A stretch of 64,000 bases of DNA from Meconema thalassinum (GCA_946902985.2 OX336389.2:132112844-132176843), one strand, 5' to 3'; counted from the stretch's first letter, positions 44,973 to 57,351 are shown. A program made the numbers and translations. The notes: a model not told the origin generated them from the letters alone.

Positions 44973-44996
44973 CTAATATAATATAATATAATATAA
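44973..44996 (+). repeat. (TATAA)n microsatellite
   Basis: A short run of ATATAATATAA units between two SINEs. The same motif resumes at 45,331 on the other side of the second SINE, so that SINE probably landed within the array. Confidence 0.9.
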
Positions 44997-45330
44997 GCCT
45001 CCGTGGCTTAGGCGGCAGCCCGTCGGCTTCTCACCGCTGGGTCCGTGGTTCAAATCCCGGTCACTCCATGTGAGATCTGTGCTGGACAAAACGGAGGCAG
45101 ACAGGGTTTTCTCCGGGTACTCCGGTTTTCCCTGTCAAAATTTCATTCCAGCAACACTCTCCACTATCATTTCATTTCATCTGTCATTCATTTATTCATT
45201 GCCCCAGAGGAGTGCGTCAGGCCTCGGCAGCCGGCACAGTTCATATCCTCGCCGCTAGATGGGGGCTTCATTCATTCCATTCCTGACCCGGTCGGAGACT
45301 GGAAGCAGGCTGTGGATTTTCATTTCATAA
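44997..45330 (+). repeat. tRNA-derived SINE, plus copy
   Basis: Head GCCTCCGTGGCTTAGGCGGC and B-box GGTTCAAATCCCGG (45,048-45,061), then CACTCCATGTGAGAT, CTCCGGTTTTCCCTG, GCCGCTAGATGGGGG and the 3' end GGCTGTGGATTTTCATTTC. It is the same family as 36,166-36,496. The two 90-residue-class ORFs within it are not proteins. Confidence 0.9.
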
Positions 45331-45400
45331 TATAATATAATATAATATAATATAATATAATATAATATAATATAATATAATATAATATAATATAATATAA
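45331..45400 (+). repeat. (TATAA)n microsatellite
   Basis: About 14 perfect TATAA/ATAAT units directly after the SINE. Confidence 0.97.
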
Positions 45401-45768
45401 GGAAACCTGCCTTCAAGGGAATCGAACGGAAATCGCTTATTTAACCGTTAAAGGTAGTTTCCCGTTTAACGAATGTAGGCCTGTGCTAAAATAAATAAAC
45501 CATGGACATTCTGAGAAACAGGTAGTTCCGTGAAGAACTGAATAGCCTATTTTCAAATATACTACTGCTCTTACTTAGGACACGAGAAATTAAAACGAGA
45601 TTTCAAAAATTGCACAGGTACCATTTTAACGTTCTCATAAAATTCCATTAAATTAGACATCAGTATATTAAGGCTAGTATGAAGATATACCGTGACAAGA
45701 TTTACAGCATTTGTATGATAAGTCGCGAGAAAAATCAAATTAAATATTTAAATTTCGCGTCGTCGCCA

Positions 45769-46275
45769 TGTTGTTTTGTGCTCACCAAATTATTGAATGA
45801 ACCATAGGTAAACTTATGTTAATAGCTTCGATCAACGTGCTAAATTTCAGATACCTGTTATAGATTCGTAGATATAGAGAGTCGTCTAAATATTTCGGAT
45901 GGTCGCCATGTTGGTTTGTTATGTAGGCCATAGAGTTTTGTACACCATTAGATGAAGGTTATTGCGTAGGTTCATTATTCATACTTTCACTTCGATTGCA
46001 TGATTAGGACACAAGAAATAGATACCTAATTTTGAAATTTCGCACAACTGCCATCTTGAGATTATTTAAACAATTGAACTAAATTATATGTCGGTGCATT
46101 ACAATTTGTTTGAACATTTGCTGCACCAAGTCTCACTGCTCTCGGATGGTTAAATCGCGAGAAAAGTCTATCAAAATGTTTCATCTTCGCTTGACCGCCA
46201 TGTTCGTTTTGTACTTAACAACTGTATGAAAGTCACATACTGTAGAAGCACTTCATGGTGATATCTGTCAATGTT
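45769..46275 (+). repeat. Dispersed repeat, copy 2
   Basis: Same family and orientation as 1-550. The 'CGCCATGTTGNTTTGT' block recurs at about 45,765, 45,904, 46,196 and 46,313, showing internal periodicity. The homology fades after GATATAGAATG. Confidence 0.7.
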
Positions 46276-47690
46276 GTGGAGATATAGAATGCCAATGAAA
46301 TAATTCGTGCGGCCACCATGTTGGTTTGGTGAAAAGTATTACAATTTGAAAGATTTGGTCGAGGTCGGACGAGGTAATAGTATGCACATACCGAGTTTCA
46401 TTGAAATCGCATTGGCCGGTTAGATCTTATTAGGGGGGACACACACGCAGACATACACACACATGGACAAAAGGTGATCTCATAAGCCTATTTTTCACAT
46501 AAATGAAAATAGGCCAAAATATAGAATGGTGTATATGTTGTATTTACATATTTCTGTTACAAATTAATACAGTAATGGATCACTGTAATTTATTACTCTA
46601 GTCGGTAATGTAAGTTTAGAAGTGCTGAGTTAGAAGCTGTTTGGCAATGGCAGCACATTAAAAGGAGAATTAGGAATGTCTTGGGGAACAGGTGACAGGC
46701 AATTAGCCCTACACTTTGACGTGTAAGTTGGAGAACAAAAGAAAGAAGACTTAGACTATTTGCACATTCCTTATTAGGTACAGAATCAACTGTTACACCA
46801 GAGTAGAGACTCATAGAGTGCCTGAAAATTTTCTAAACACTGCGTTCCGGAACTTACAAATTTACCGTTGAAATGCGTATTTTGATTTCCGTTAACCGCG
46901 TAACACAGTTTCCGTTTAATGGAGGGAATTTAACACTTTTTCACCCCTAAGTTCACGGAAACCACAAATATTTCTATTTAAGAGAAGGTTCCCTTTATTA
47001 AAGGGTTCGTTGAAGGCAGGTTTTATTGTATGATGTATTATGATATAATACCATACAATACAATGCCGTGCAATACAGTGCAGTGCAGTGCGTACGTGAA
47101 ACGCACTCACTTACTCTTTAAATGCCTCACAATTAAATAAATACCTTAAAACACGTATATTTACAATGAAATAATGAAAGAATGCAACACGGTAACCATG
47201 GTAACAGAATTTCACATGTCCATCTATTTCTGTAAGACGCAATGCAATTCCAATTATTACATTACTGTGAAAGTTTCCAGACGGTTATAAGGTTATCACT
47301 GAACCAAATTAAGCTGTAAAATTCCTCAATACATACAGTGTAATGCGCTTAAGGGGGTCAAGGGGCACTCTAGAATTTTTCACGCATTTTTCACGTGTGA
47401 GTGTGGTACGAAAGGTCTTTTTCACCCGACTATAAAGGTTCTCCGAAAACCACATTTAAAGGCCCTTAAATTAACAGTGTCTGTGATATTCTCAGAAAAC
47501 TATCTTCGCTCTGATATACCTATGAAAGAATGACAAACCCCTAACCACTGCACCAGTAGCTGAATTGATAAAGTCTGATTATTCATACCAAGGATAAATC
47601 AGTCATAGCATTCATGATTGAGATTTTGCTAAGTGTACTCTTTACAACTAGAATATTCGCGGGCGAAGCCGTGACGGGTAATGCTAGTAT
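46276..47690. other. Unassigned repeat-like DNA
   Basis: No gene. Near 46,440 there is a CA-rich stretch (ACACACACGCAGACATACAC). The right end reads GGGCGAAGCCGTGACGGGTA then ATGCTAGT at about 47,662-47,688. That edge resembles the family E edge and runs straight into the TATAA array. Confidence 0.45.
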
Positions 47691-47824
47691 AATATAATAC
47701 AATATAATACAATACAATACAATATAATGCAATGTAATATAATATAATATAATATAATATAATATAATATAATATAATATAATATAATATAATATAATAT
47801 AATATAATATAATATAATATAATA
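47691..47824 (+). repeat. (TATAA)n / (TACAA)n microsatellite
   Basis: The first ~50 bases are variant units (TACAA, TGCAA, TGTAA), then about 17 uniform TATAA units. This is the longest such array in the window. Confidence 0.97.
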
Positions 47825-47826
47825 TA

Positions 47827-48180
47827 TCCGGGTGAGTTAGCCGTGGTCGTTAAGGCGTGGCTGCTGGCAGTCGCTCACGTCCGGGAGGCGAGGAGGTTCG
47901 AATCCCCAAGCCGGCAACCTTGAAGATGGTCTTCTGTAGTTCCCCATCTTCCTTCCAGGCAAATGCTGGGGTTGGTCCCTAACTATAAGCCACAGTTGCG
48001 ACTTTGCGACTCCTCGTCCTTACATTCAAAACTTTCCTTCCCAGACAACACTCCACACGCGGCGGTACTTGTAGCTCACCCCATGAGTGTCCGCATAGAA
48101 GCAGCTACAAACGCTGGTGAGTCGAACATGTCCTCGGATACTCCCGGCACTAAAAGCCATACGCTAAAAAATAAAAAATA
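47827..48180 (+). repeat. tRNA-derived SINE with A-rich tail
   Basis: Head GGGTGAGTTAGCCGTGGTCG, then TTAAGGCGTGGCTGC, and B-box GGTTCGAATCCCCAA (47,896-47,910). The body contains CCTTCCAGGCAAATGCTGGG and CTCCACACGCGG, ending in an AAAAAATAAAAAATAAATAA tail. It belongs to the same broad superfamily as the other tRNA SINEs but has a distinct 3' body. Confidence 0.82.
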
Positions 48181-49671
48181 AATAACAATACAATTTAATA
48201 TAATATTTAGCCGTTTGGTACAAACTGTTTTCGAAGTTATCCAAAACTAGAAATAACAATAACCATCTCTTACTTCTTACGAGTACCTACGTATTTATTG
48301 GAGTACCCATAATCAAGTTGTACAATGTATAAAATACTCTAGGAGGTCAACAAACACCTTGCCTGTTGAGGCACTGCAGTCAATTAAATGGCATGGATTT
48401 CGTACCGATATTCCGTGAGAAATATAATCAATTGAAGCGTTGACCTTCCCGTCTAGTAATTTTCCGATTGCTAGTGACTTTGGAATCATTGTATTTGAAC
48501 TTGACGAATTCTTAAAACTTTAGAAAGAAGATACTCTCAAGATATCTCTTTTTCTCCCCTTCCCCAATGCCTTGATTATGTTGGTCAATAGTTAATCAAT
48601 TGAATATCTCATATATTATATTGTAACTTATTAGTATAATTATATTTTTATTATCTTTCTGAGTTGAGAGTAAAAAATAAAACATGAACGTGGTAGCAGC
48701 TGGCTGTGAATGCGATTGTTGCTATCCTGCTTGCACTGTATAAACTCGGCTGCTTCTGCTCCTGACATCTGCTCACTAGATCACCATCTCTATTCTGTTT
48801 TATTTCAAGATTAAAAAATCACTACGCTTATGAATGTTAAGGACTTATCAGTGGCATTCTGTATCATTACAAAAATAATTAGTGTTTTTACCCCTTTTCC
48901 TTGGCGCACAAGCTACCTAGTTATTCTAACATATGACTTTAACTGTCTGTACCAATAGTTTTAAAACATGTCATCGCAGAAGCATGTTTCCACAACACTC
49001 ATTTGCCTCCTTTGTAGCTTATATTAAAAAGCGTACGTACGTGTATTTTTTTAAAACCAAACTAGAGATAAATAAAAAAAGCGTGATGTGTGATACATAT
49101 CTGAGCTCCATATTCAAAGGTGCGGTGCTTGGTACTCCCTTTCCCTCTCTTTGCCCCCTTTATAATCATTCTGTTTGGATTTTTCTCTTCTCCCCCACTC
49201 GTCCGTTGTGTAGTAGGATCAAGAAATGTGTCAGTAGCAGACTCAACCGAAATTTTTACCATGGCTTCGTTGTTGTCAAGGGCAGACGCAGATCACCTTA
49301 ACCACCGGGGCATGAAGCTGACAGCGTACGGGTTAAGAGCGAGGAAGGGGTGGGGGGAGGTGGAGTGAATGAGGCAGGTCCTACGCCCCCTACTGGGGAG
49401 AAGAAGAAGAATAAAATACGTGTTTAATTTGTTTAAGTGCCTCAGTATCACCTGCTACTTGGCAGGCAAGATAACCGACTTCCTTAGTGGCTGAGTGGCC
49501 CACTTACTTGGCTTCAGAACCCGACGTCGCGTGTTCGAGGACGATCCTTCGTAAGACGTTAGGTAGGTCATTTTCTGACCCTGACCAGCATTGAACAGGC
49601 CACCTTTTACTGTGCATACTACTCTTGGAAGGCCTACTCTAAATACTCTTTATTACTTTCTTTTTGACGCA
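48181..49671. other. No gene seen
   Basis: AT-rich stretch. ORFs of up to 122 residues (48,933-49,301, plus) show no recognisable domain and no codon signature; I do not call them. Confidence 0.45.
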
Positions 49672-49905
49672 CCAGTGTAGCCGACTGGCTTAAGGCATTG
49701 CTCTTGGCAGGACTGGGTGGCTGGAGGTTGGAGACTTGAATCCCGGAAATTACAGCGATCATCCTGAGGGTGGCTTACTTCCAGTTTCTTTGCACTCTTT
49801 TCTGGCAAATTAGATGATGGTACTTTAATTGAAGTCCCGGAGCACCTATCCCAATCCCAGTGTGTAATAATTACAATTATGCTCATTGTTATAGTCATCA
49901 CGAGA
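49672..49905 (+). repeat. tRNA-derived SINE
   Basis: Head CCAGTGTAGCCGACTGGCTT followed by AAGGCATTGCTCTTGG and B-box-like GACTTGAATCCCGG (49,733-49,746). The body has GAGGGTGGCTTACTTCC and TTCTGGCAAATTAGATG. Diverged from the other SINE heads. Confidence 0.72.
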
Positions 49906-51429
49906 GAAAATGTTACTAGTTGAAACCCGTCAAAACATGACGGACAATGGAAAACATATTTACTGAAGAAGCTCCTTATATAAGTTACGGTACATTCTAT
50001 GTACGATTACTTTTTTGCACTATTGCAACTTTAAGGGAGTCAAAGGATAGCACTTTCAACATTGCAATATAATGCTGGTCATGACTGAAAACGTGATGAG
50101 GTAAATAGACCAATACGTTCCAGAGTTTCTCCTTGAGCTTCATTGATTGAGATAAAGTATGCCGAGCGAATAGGAAATTGTTGCCTATTAAAGGAAAGTG
50201 TACTGTACCTGTAAGTGTTTTATCGGAAGGTGATAAATCAAGTCGTAGGATTTGAGCTCTCTGCCTAATATTACTGCGCCTATTATATCCGAATCCTAGC
50301 AATTTCTTTCACATTTCTTACAATTAATATGTTTCCATATAGGAGTCCCTGGGAAACTTTCATATTTCTAAGGAGCTTAACTATGGCTCAAACGTTCGGA
50401 GTATGTGGAGGCGAATCACTTATTCCAAGGAATTGAAGAATTCTATGGTAGGGAAATTAAGTAGCTGGCTTTCATCTTCAGTATCTAATCTGTTAACGCT
50501 GATGTATGTGTTTGAACTACTGGATATAAGTTCAATGACTTTTAAATTAATATCATTACATTGTTGCAGCCTGACAAATATTTTATATTCCAGCAGATCA
50601 ATTTTACCATCACAACAGTAAAGGCCAAAGTAACCACGCATAGATTTTACGCAAGAGAAATACAATGTAGAACAATGTTTACATTTGATCGTCAAGGACC
50701 TTACACTGTACTGCAAAATATCTGGAATTGTTTCTGAAACGGCCTATTTATATTGGATTTTAAAAGTGGCTTCGTATTATTCGATAATACTATATTGTCC
50801 TGCATCAATGGAGCCGCTAAATATTAAATGGCAAATAATCCTTCCACTGCCGAAATCATCAGCGTAGTTAGACTCAGTACTCTAAACAAATAATCATTAA
50901 AAAATTGTCTTATACAATGAAGTTCAACATGACCAGTGTGTTCACCGTCCGGAGACTTTCATACTCAAGTTGGTTGTTGAGGAGAATGCGATGAGACTGA
51001 TCGCCTATAATAAAATCCTTATAATTGTTACTGCCGGCGATTTTTTTTTTTTGCAATAGTTTGAAAACGCAGCTCAGAATGACGTTCTTCATTTTGGTAT
51101 AAACAGTACGAAACTGCTCTAAATAAGCAATTTCCATCTCCTGGTATAGGTTATGGCAGTACATTTTGCAGGGAAATATAGAATCACTTCGCCAACTACT
51201 GGAATGGGCACAGGCTTATACTCAATACTCATTTCGGAAGTCACCCTAATGGAGGCAGTTTTAGAATTCTATGTCCTGTGCATGTCTAAAATCGTATTAA
51301 CACATGGAAGCCCACCCATTCTTGGCTATCGCCCCGGACACCCGGGTTAAATTTCCTTCTCTGCCATGAAATTTAATTCTGGTCTGAGGGCAAAAACGGG
51401 GCACATTCAGTCTCTTGAGGTATAACTAA
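49906..51429. other. No gene seen
   Basis: ORFs below 100 residues on both strands at 50.4-50.7 kb overlap each other, have no recognisable motifs and are not called. Confidence 0.45.
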
Positions 51430-51625
51430 GAAGAGGAAGGTTTGATTCCCACCCCAACAATCTTGGATGTGGTTTTCCGTGGTTTCCCACTTCCACTCAA
51501 GGCAAATACCGGGATGGTTCCTAACTTAAGGCCTCGGCCGTCTCCTTGCCATTCCCCACCATAATTACAAATACAGACATTAATGCAACCATCACAATAA
51601 CACAGGTTATCAGAGAAAATTTTAC
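51430..51625 (+). repeat. SINE body, 5' truncated
   Basis: Contains GGTTTGATTCCCACC and the shared TGGTTTTCCGTGGTTTCCCA, then AGGCAAATACCGGGATGG and GGCCTCGGCCGTC blocks of the superfamily, followed by a tail-like AT-rich stretch. The tRNA A box is not evident. Confidence 0.65.
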
Positions 51626-51859
51626 AATACACACCAAAGTACACGGGGATGAGTCACCACGATGTCGGAGCCCTTCAAACGAATTATGTTTGTCAAGTGT
51701 CTCTCACGGCGAAAGCAATTGTGGACACGCGCGAGTGCCTGGAAAACTACTTTTTTCTTTAATAATTGAAGAGTATATCGACGATGCATAATTATAACTT
51801 TTAGTCTAGGATGCTACCAACTTGACCACCGAAACATTGGGAAGAAATTGCAATATTAG

Positions 51860-52330
51860 GCCTAAGGTACATAAATAACATACTCATTCAACTGTCAGTT
51901 AATGTTCTTCAACATTTCCCTTCTTTTATAACTCTATTCCAGTACGCGTATACATATCGTGGAAACATCATAGAAAATATTCCCCTCCTTTATAATTCTC
52001 ATAAATAACTATCACGTGAAAACGCGCCGTGTCTTGTGTATTAAATATAGGCTATCGATGCAGTGGTGCTGCCATCTACGGTCAGTTACTGGAACTATAT
52101 GGGCGAAGTACTGCCATCTGCTGTCAGTTACTGGAACTGATTGCAGATATTCAAATGGCAACAGTTAGCTCTTTTGATCACATGCTGTAACGCAGTAGTA
52201 AAACGGAAATAAAACGTATTGATGGGGAATGTAGAAATATGTATCTTTAATTTAAAGCAAACAACATGAAAATCGGCCCGGTAAAAGTCGCTAGAAATAT
52301 CATAAACAATGTTCCCCTCCTTTATATTTC
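51860..52330 (+). repeat. Dispersed repeat, related to 53.16-53.35 kb
   Basis: The phrases CTTCAACATTTCCCTTCTTT with TATAACTCTATT and ATATCGTGGAAACATCATA recur at 53,200-53,270. CGTGGACTTCTTACCGCCAT-type sequence appears at about 52,832 and 53,289. A SINE (52,343-52,806) is inserted between related segments. The family is not recognised. Confidence 0.6.
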
Positions 52331-52342
52331 TTATAAATAACT

Positions 52343-52806
52343 TATTTTTTTTAGTCGTTTACCCTCCAGGTTGGTGGAACCCGCGGACTCAGCGAGGGAA
52401 CTCACCACTACCGCCTCTACGGGCAGTGTCCTAGATTGGGAACATCGAATCGGAAAGGATACCACTGGTGAGGTGGGATTGGCAAAGCGAACAGGGGCCT
52501 CATGAGGGAAGGTAAGGGATGGTTAGGATGGATAGACAAGGAAGACGGAAGGAGGCGGCCGTGGCCTTGAAGAAGGTACCATCCCAGCATTTGCCCGAAG
52601 ACGAAGTGGGGAAACCACGGAAAAGCACTTCGAGGATGTCTGAGGGGGAATCGAACCCCCTCTACTCATTTGGGCCACCCGAGGCTGAGTAGACCCCGTT
52701 CCAGTCCTCGTACCACTTTTCAAATTTCGTGGCAGAGCCAGGAATCGAACCCAGGACCTCCCGGGCGGCAGCTAACCATGCTGACCGCTACGCTACGGAG
52801 GCGACC
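52343..52806 (-). repeat. Intact tRNA-derived SINE with 12-bp target duplication
   Basis: Minus-strand head GTCGCCTCCGTAGCGTAGCG, B-box GGTTCGATTCCTGG (52,741-52,754), then TCTACTCAGCCTCGGGTGGC, CGTGGTTTCCCC, GGGCAAATGCTGGGATGG, CACGGCCGCCTCC and a T-rich (A-rich on minus) 3' end. TTATAAATAACT is duplicated exactly at 52,331-52,342 and 52,807-52,818. This is the best full copy for interpreting the split copy at 40.6-45.0 kb. Confidence 0.92.
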
Positions 52807-53054
52807 TTATAAATAACTATGAAATTAAAACGCAGTGGACTTCTTACCGCCATATCTCTGTCATGAGCCCAGGCGATTGTGCGCATGCGTGAGTGTCGAG
52901 TGTTGGAACTTATAAAGCGTTTCAATGAAATTACCTTAGTGTTTTAAATATAGATAGCAGCGTAGAATTCCTTAGTTTACGGGAATGCTTAAAGTGAAAT
53001 ATGTTTTGACAATGTAATAAAATTAGCAAGAACGAAGAATAATGAAATAAAAAA

Positions 53055-53155
53055 AACATGACGGAAGAGGGATTCGAACCCCTTCTATTCCGCGATACAT
53101 CGATTCAGAGTCTTGAACGCTACCGACGCAGCTACCAACTCACTGACGACCAAAC
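53055..53155 (-). repeat. tRNA-like sequence, probable SINE head or tRNA relic
   Basis: Minus strand GTCAGTGAGTTGGTAGCTGC, then GGGGTTCGAATCCCTC at about 53,069-53,084, in A-box/B-box order. I cannot fold a convincing full cloverleaf with matched acceptor arms, so I do not call a tRNA gene. Confidence 0.5.
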
Positions 53156-53359
53156 GAAAATTAAGGTACTTAAATAACATACACACTCAAATATCAGTTT
53201 AGGTTCTTCAACGTTTCCCGTCTTTTATAATTCTATTGCACTATATATCGTAGCAATATCATAAACAATAGCTATGAAATTAAAACGCGGTGGACTTCTT
53301 ACCGCCATGTCTCTGTCATGAACCCAGGCCTTTGTGCGCATGCGTAAGTGGAAAAAATT

Positions 53360-54176
53360 CTGCAATTTTGTTTATTAATTTAAACATATTTTGTAACATA
53401 TTTATTTATTTATTTATTTATTTATTTTAAAGACGCTCTGTAAATCTACAGGCCAAGAGCTTTCGTCAGAGTGCTCTACGAAGTAAATCGGTTCTGTCGT
53501 TCTCTCAATCTCGAGGTAACAAAAATCAACTTAGTGTTTTAAATATATAGATAGATAGATGATACAAATTTCATACACACCCAATTTTACTAGGCTGATG
53601 ATCACAATGTCCCTAAATCCTCCTTATTTGAGCTGGATTCGTCTCTGTCGTCTCTCTTGTCGACCTCCCTTGGTCAACTCTTATTCTTTTCCGACCGCGA
53701 CAATGTTAGGATATCGGAGGTCTAGGTTGTCTTTTATTTCCCCGATTCAATTGGCCTTTGTCTGATCTTTCCTAATATCCCCATTCTTCGAGGGATCAGA
53801 CCTCTTCCTTTCAGGGTATCTCCTGCCCTCTGCACAAGGCCCTGAAAGAGGCAGGGTGTCTAGCGTCACCACATGTTGTGCAGCCTGGATAGTGCTACAC
53901 CCTCATGGGTTCACGGCTGGTGATCTCGGGAGACGTTGCTCATGAAGAACTCCTCAACTGAATCCGTTATCCCCTCTTTCTATTGACTTTGGGAACATCT
54001 CCTCTTTCCCGTTCCCATCTGCCTTTCATGGCTCTACTTTTCCGAGTTCCTCATTCTCCGAAGGCTGAAAACATTTCTTAGTCTAGTTCTGTATTTCCCT
54101 TATTCCTCATTTTACATTTACTTCTTCTAGTTCGTAAACTAGCTCTAAGTCAACAGTTAATTTTTAGGTGGTGTTT
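53360..54176. other. No gene seen
   Basis: A short (ATTT)n run at about 53,400-53,425 is followed by unassigned sequence that is C/T-rich on the plus strand. Confidence 0.45.
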
Positions 54177-54455
54177 CTTACATTATTATCATCATCAACA
54201 TCATTAACATTATCGTCATCATTGACATCATCGTCATCATTGGCATTATCATCATCGTCATCATTATCATCATCATCATTAGTATCATCATCGTTACCAT
54301 TGTCATAATCATCAGCATTAACTTGATGATCATTATCAATATCATCATCATCATTATCACAATCGTCTTCATCATCATTGTCATCAACATCATCATCTTC
54401 GTCTTCATCATCATTATCATCATCATCATCATCATCGTCATAATCATATCTTTTT
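54177..54455 (+). repeat. (ATC/ATT)n microsatellite
   Basis: About 90 imperfect triplets of ATCATT/ATCGTC type. They yield poly-M/I reading frames on both strands that are not genes. A second shorter block (54,695-54,790) lies after a 230-bp unique spacer. Confidence 0.95.
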
Positions 54456-54694
54456 CTTTTTTGTGTATTCTTCCCGAAGACCAGTCCGTGTCTCCGAAGG
54501 GGTTATCCTGAGCCAGAGTTTACGTGCGGTAGCGTGGCCAGGTCCTTTCCGCTCCTCCTTACCCTCCCCCCATCAACAGCGCGTGGTCCCCCAGAACCAG
54601 CATTCCATCCAAGTTCCGACCACGTCCAATGCCGTTTAACGGAGGAGTTCTCATGGGATCCGGTGTTTCAACATGGCCAGGCCATTGGCTATCA

Positions 54695-54790
54695 TCATAT
54701 ACATTATCATTAGTATTATCATCATTATTATCGTCATTATCATCATCATCGTGGTCATTATGATTATCACCATCATTATCATAATTTTAC
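54695..54790 (+). repeat. (ATC/ATT)n microsatellite, second block
   Basis: Same triplet composition as 54,177-54,455. Confidence 0.9.
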
Positions 54791-55600
54791 CATCACTCTA
54801 GCCATAAGGAGTAGATGACTCCTTAAAGCAATCACCACCACCACAATGTCTCTAATCTTTAAATATAATATCAGCTTTTTCTTTCTTCTCTCATTCTTCA
54901 TTCTCTTTATTCTCATAATGTCCGTGTTTCTGGGCATATCCTCAAAGAAATCCATTTCTTAGCTGTTGGTTCGATATTGTAGAACGTGTTGCCGTCTTGA
55001 AATTGAATTACGTGATCCTTTCCCTAGAATGTTCTGTTAAACTTACAGGTGCAAAATTTAGTAACTGTAGCCGTATACAAAACTTCGTGCTCATTGGAAC
55101 CACATAAGAGGGCGTAAAGTTTTTGATTTAAGATACATTCCAGGCCCTTGCAAACTCCAGCAGACAGGTAAAACTACAATTGAACACCACCAGTAGTGTG
55201 GTAAGGAGAGAGCTGCACCACTTCTTTTTGAACCCTCCTCGTATCGGCCCCGAACCTGATATCTCGCTAACCAAACATGGGATTAGAACCTACAGGGTGT
55301 CCTAGCACTCGTAGTGACGTCCCCTACTTTCCTATAGCCTCTTAATTTAAATAAAAGACCAAAACTAAAAGGTCATTCGCGAGTAGTGGGGTAGTGTTGG
55401 TTTCCTCAAGTCGCGCTCGTGCTTGAATATGTATGCCTATGTTGGGAAAGGGTTAGGTGGTGGGAAAGGAGTAGGGTCGAGTGAGGGGTCGTTTGGATGG
55501 TATTTTTTCCGCTCTAGGTGATGGTGAGGTTATTTTTTAAAATGGATGGAATTGGGAAACGCCATTTGGGGTAAACATGTTGTTTTTTGACATTATGGCG
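54791..55600. other. No gene seen
   Basis: Unassigned. A weak relative of the downstream tandem unit (CTCGTAGTGACGTCCCCTAC, then AAACTAAAAGGTCATTCG) is at about 55,300-55,385. Confidence 0.4.
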
Positions 55601-55610
55601 ATGAATGTTT

Positions 55611-56135
55611 TTTTTTTGTACGCCAGTGCACTTGAGGAGTTTTGTAAGAGGGCGGGCTTTTTAAATGATGATTTATAAATGAGAGTTTTTTTAATATGTA
55701 TTGAAATAAACCCCAAAAACTAATAGGTCATGGGCTTTTTACTATCTCGCTAACCAATAATCGGATTTAAACCTATGGGGTGTCGTAGGACTCGTGGTGA
55801 ACTCCCCTTTTCTATGGATGGGGTATATTCACCCCAAAATAAAAACTACCCTTACCCGGGGGATGAAATAGTAATTTATTTTTTGTACGCCTGCGCATTT
55901 GAGGATTTTGTAAAAGAGCGGGCTTTTTAAATGATGATTTATAAATGAGTGTTTTAATATGTATTGAAATAAACCATAAAAACTAATAGGTCATCGGCTT
56001 TTTAGTATCTCGCTAACCAATAATCGGATTTAAACCTATGAGGTGTCGTAGGACTCGTGGTGAACTCCCCTTTTCTATGGACGGGGCATATCCACCCCAA
56101 AATAAAAACTACCCTTACCCGGGGGGTGAAATAGT
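55611..56135 (+). repeat. ~265-bp tandem duplication
   Basis: Two units share TTTTTTGTACGCC, GGGCTTTTTAAATGATGATT, AAACTAATAGGTCATNGGC, CGGATTTAAACCTATG and ACTACCCTTACCCGGGG. Matching blocks lie about 261-267 bases apart (for example 55,718 and 55,979). Confidence 0.88.
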
Positions 56136-56384
56136 ATTTTTTGTATGTGCGCACACGGACGGCTTTTTGTCAAAAAGACCTAACTATACGTTTGTTAATA
56201 TTTTCCGAACCGCTGATGGGATTTTGCCATAGGCAGTATCCTAACCCTGGGGGTGATGCCCCGTTTTTGAATGTATGATTCGTTTTTGTCAAAAGGGCCT
56301 AACTACACTTTTGTTCATATCTCGCGAACCAATCATGCTAGGGACTTGTATGAGGGGTCCTAGCACTTGGGGCGACGTCCCCCT

Positions 56385-57240
56385 TTGCGGGGTGAAACTA
56401 CCCCCCAAAATTGAAATATCCATATCTTGGTAACGAAGAAGCCTAAAATTAGGTGTGATAGCTTAAAAAATAGGGGATGATATAGGCTTTTACCTCGATT
56501 GATCATTTCACCCCTAAAACAGTAAATAGTTATGTTATGGGGGAAGAAACGTGTTAAACACCTAAAAATGATAAATGAACCTAAGATCTTTTGTTTTTGA
56601 TGAAAAATAGCAGGGGGGTGAAACTACCCCCCCAAAATTGAAAAATCCCTATCTCGGAAACGAAGAATCCTAAAATTAGGTGTGATAGCTTAAAAAATAG
56701 GGGATGATATGGGCTTTTACCTCGATTGATCATTTCACCCCTAAAACAGTAAATAGTCATGTTATGGGGAAAAAACGTGTTAAACACCTAAAAATGATAA
56801 ATGAACCTAAGATATTTTGTTTTTGATGAAAAATAGCAGGGGGGTGAAACTACCCCCCAAAATTGAAAAATCCATATCTTGGAAACGAAGAATCCTAAAA
56901 TTAGGTGTGATAGCTTAAAAAATAGGGGATGATATAGGCTTTTACCTCGATTGATCATTTCACCCCTAAAACAGTAAATAGTCATGTTATGGGGAAAAAA
57001 CGTGTTAAACACCTAAAAATGATAAATGAACCTAAGATCTTTCGTTTTTGATGAAAAATAGCAGGGGGTGGAAACCACCCCCAAAATTGAAAAATCCATA
57101 TCTCGGAAACGAAGAAGCCTAAAATTAAGTGTGATAGCTTAAAAAATAGGGGATGATATAGGCTTTTACCTCGATTGGTCATTTCACCCCTAAAACAGTA
57201 AATAGTCATGTTATGAGGAAAAAAATGTGTTATACACCTA
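56385..57240 (+). repeat. ~225-bp tandem repeat, about four units
   Basis: Units start near GGGGTGAAACTACCCCCC and contain TAAAATTAGGTGTGATAGCT, TTTTACCTCGATTGATCATT and GTGTTAAACACCTAAAAATG. The AAAATTGAAA block falls at about 56,408, 56,633, 56,858 and 57,083, a period of ~225. Units are over 90% alike by eye. Minus-strand ORFs of 68-99 residues repeat in phase with the units, but nothing supports coding. Confidence 0.93.
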
Positions 57241-57351
57241 AAAGCATAAGCATCTTTGTGAAACCATGCTTTAATGGACATGTGTATGGAGAATGATGGT
57301 TATTATTATTATTATTAGGTAATTATGGATTAATGTGTGTATAGATAACTA

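Noticed and set aside
47827..47915. Additional tRNA gene
   Set aside because: A and B boxes are present, but acceptor ends do not pair and a SINE body follows. The same holds for the heads at 44,997, 49,672, 52,806 and 57,352.
48933..49301. 122-residue plus-strand ORF
   Set aside because: No recognisable motif, overlapping ORFs on both strands, and no splice or codon evidence.
54178..54511. Poly-Met/Ile ORFs on both strands
   Set aside because: They are translations of the ATC/ATT microsatellite in every frame and contain no domain.
56581..57281. Three similar minus-strand ORFs starting MFNTFFPHNMT-like
   Set aside because: They are phase-locked to the 225-bp tandem unit, with no start context or conserved family.
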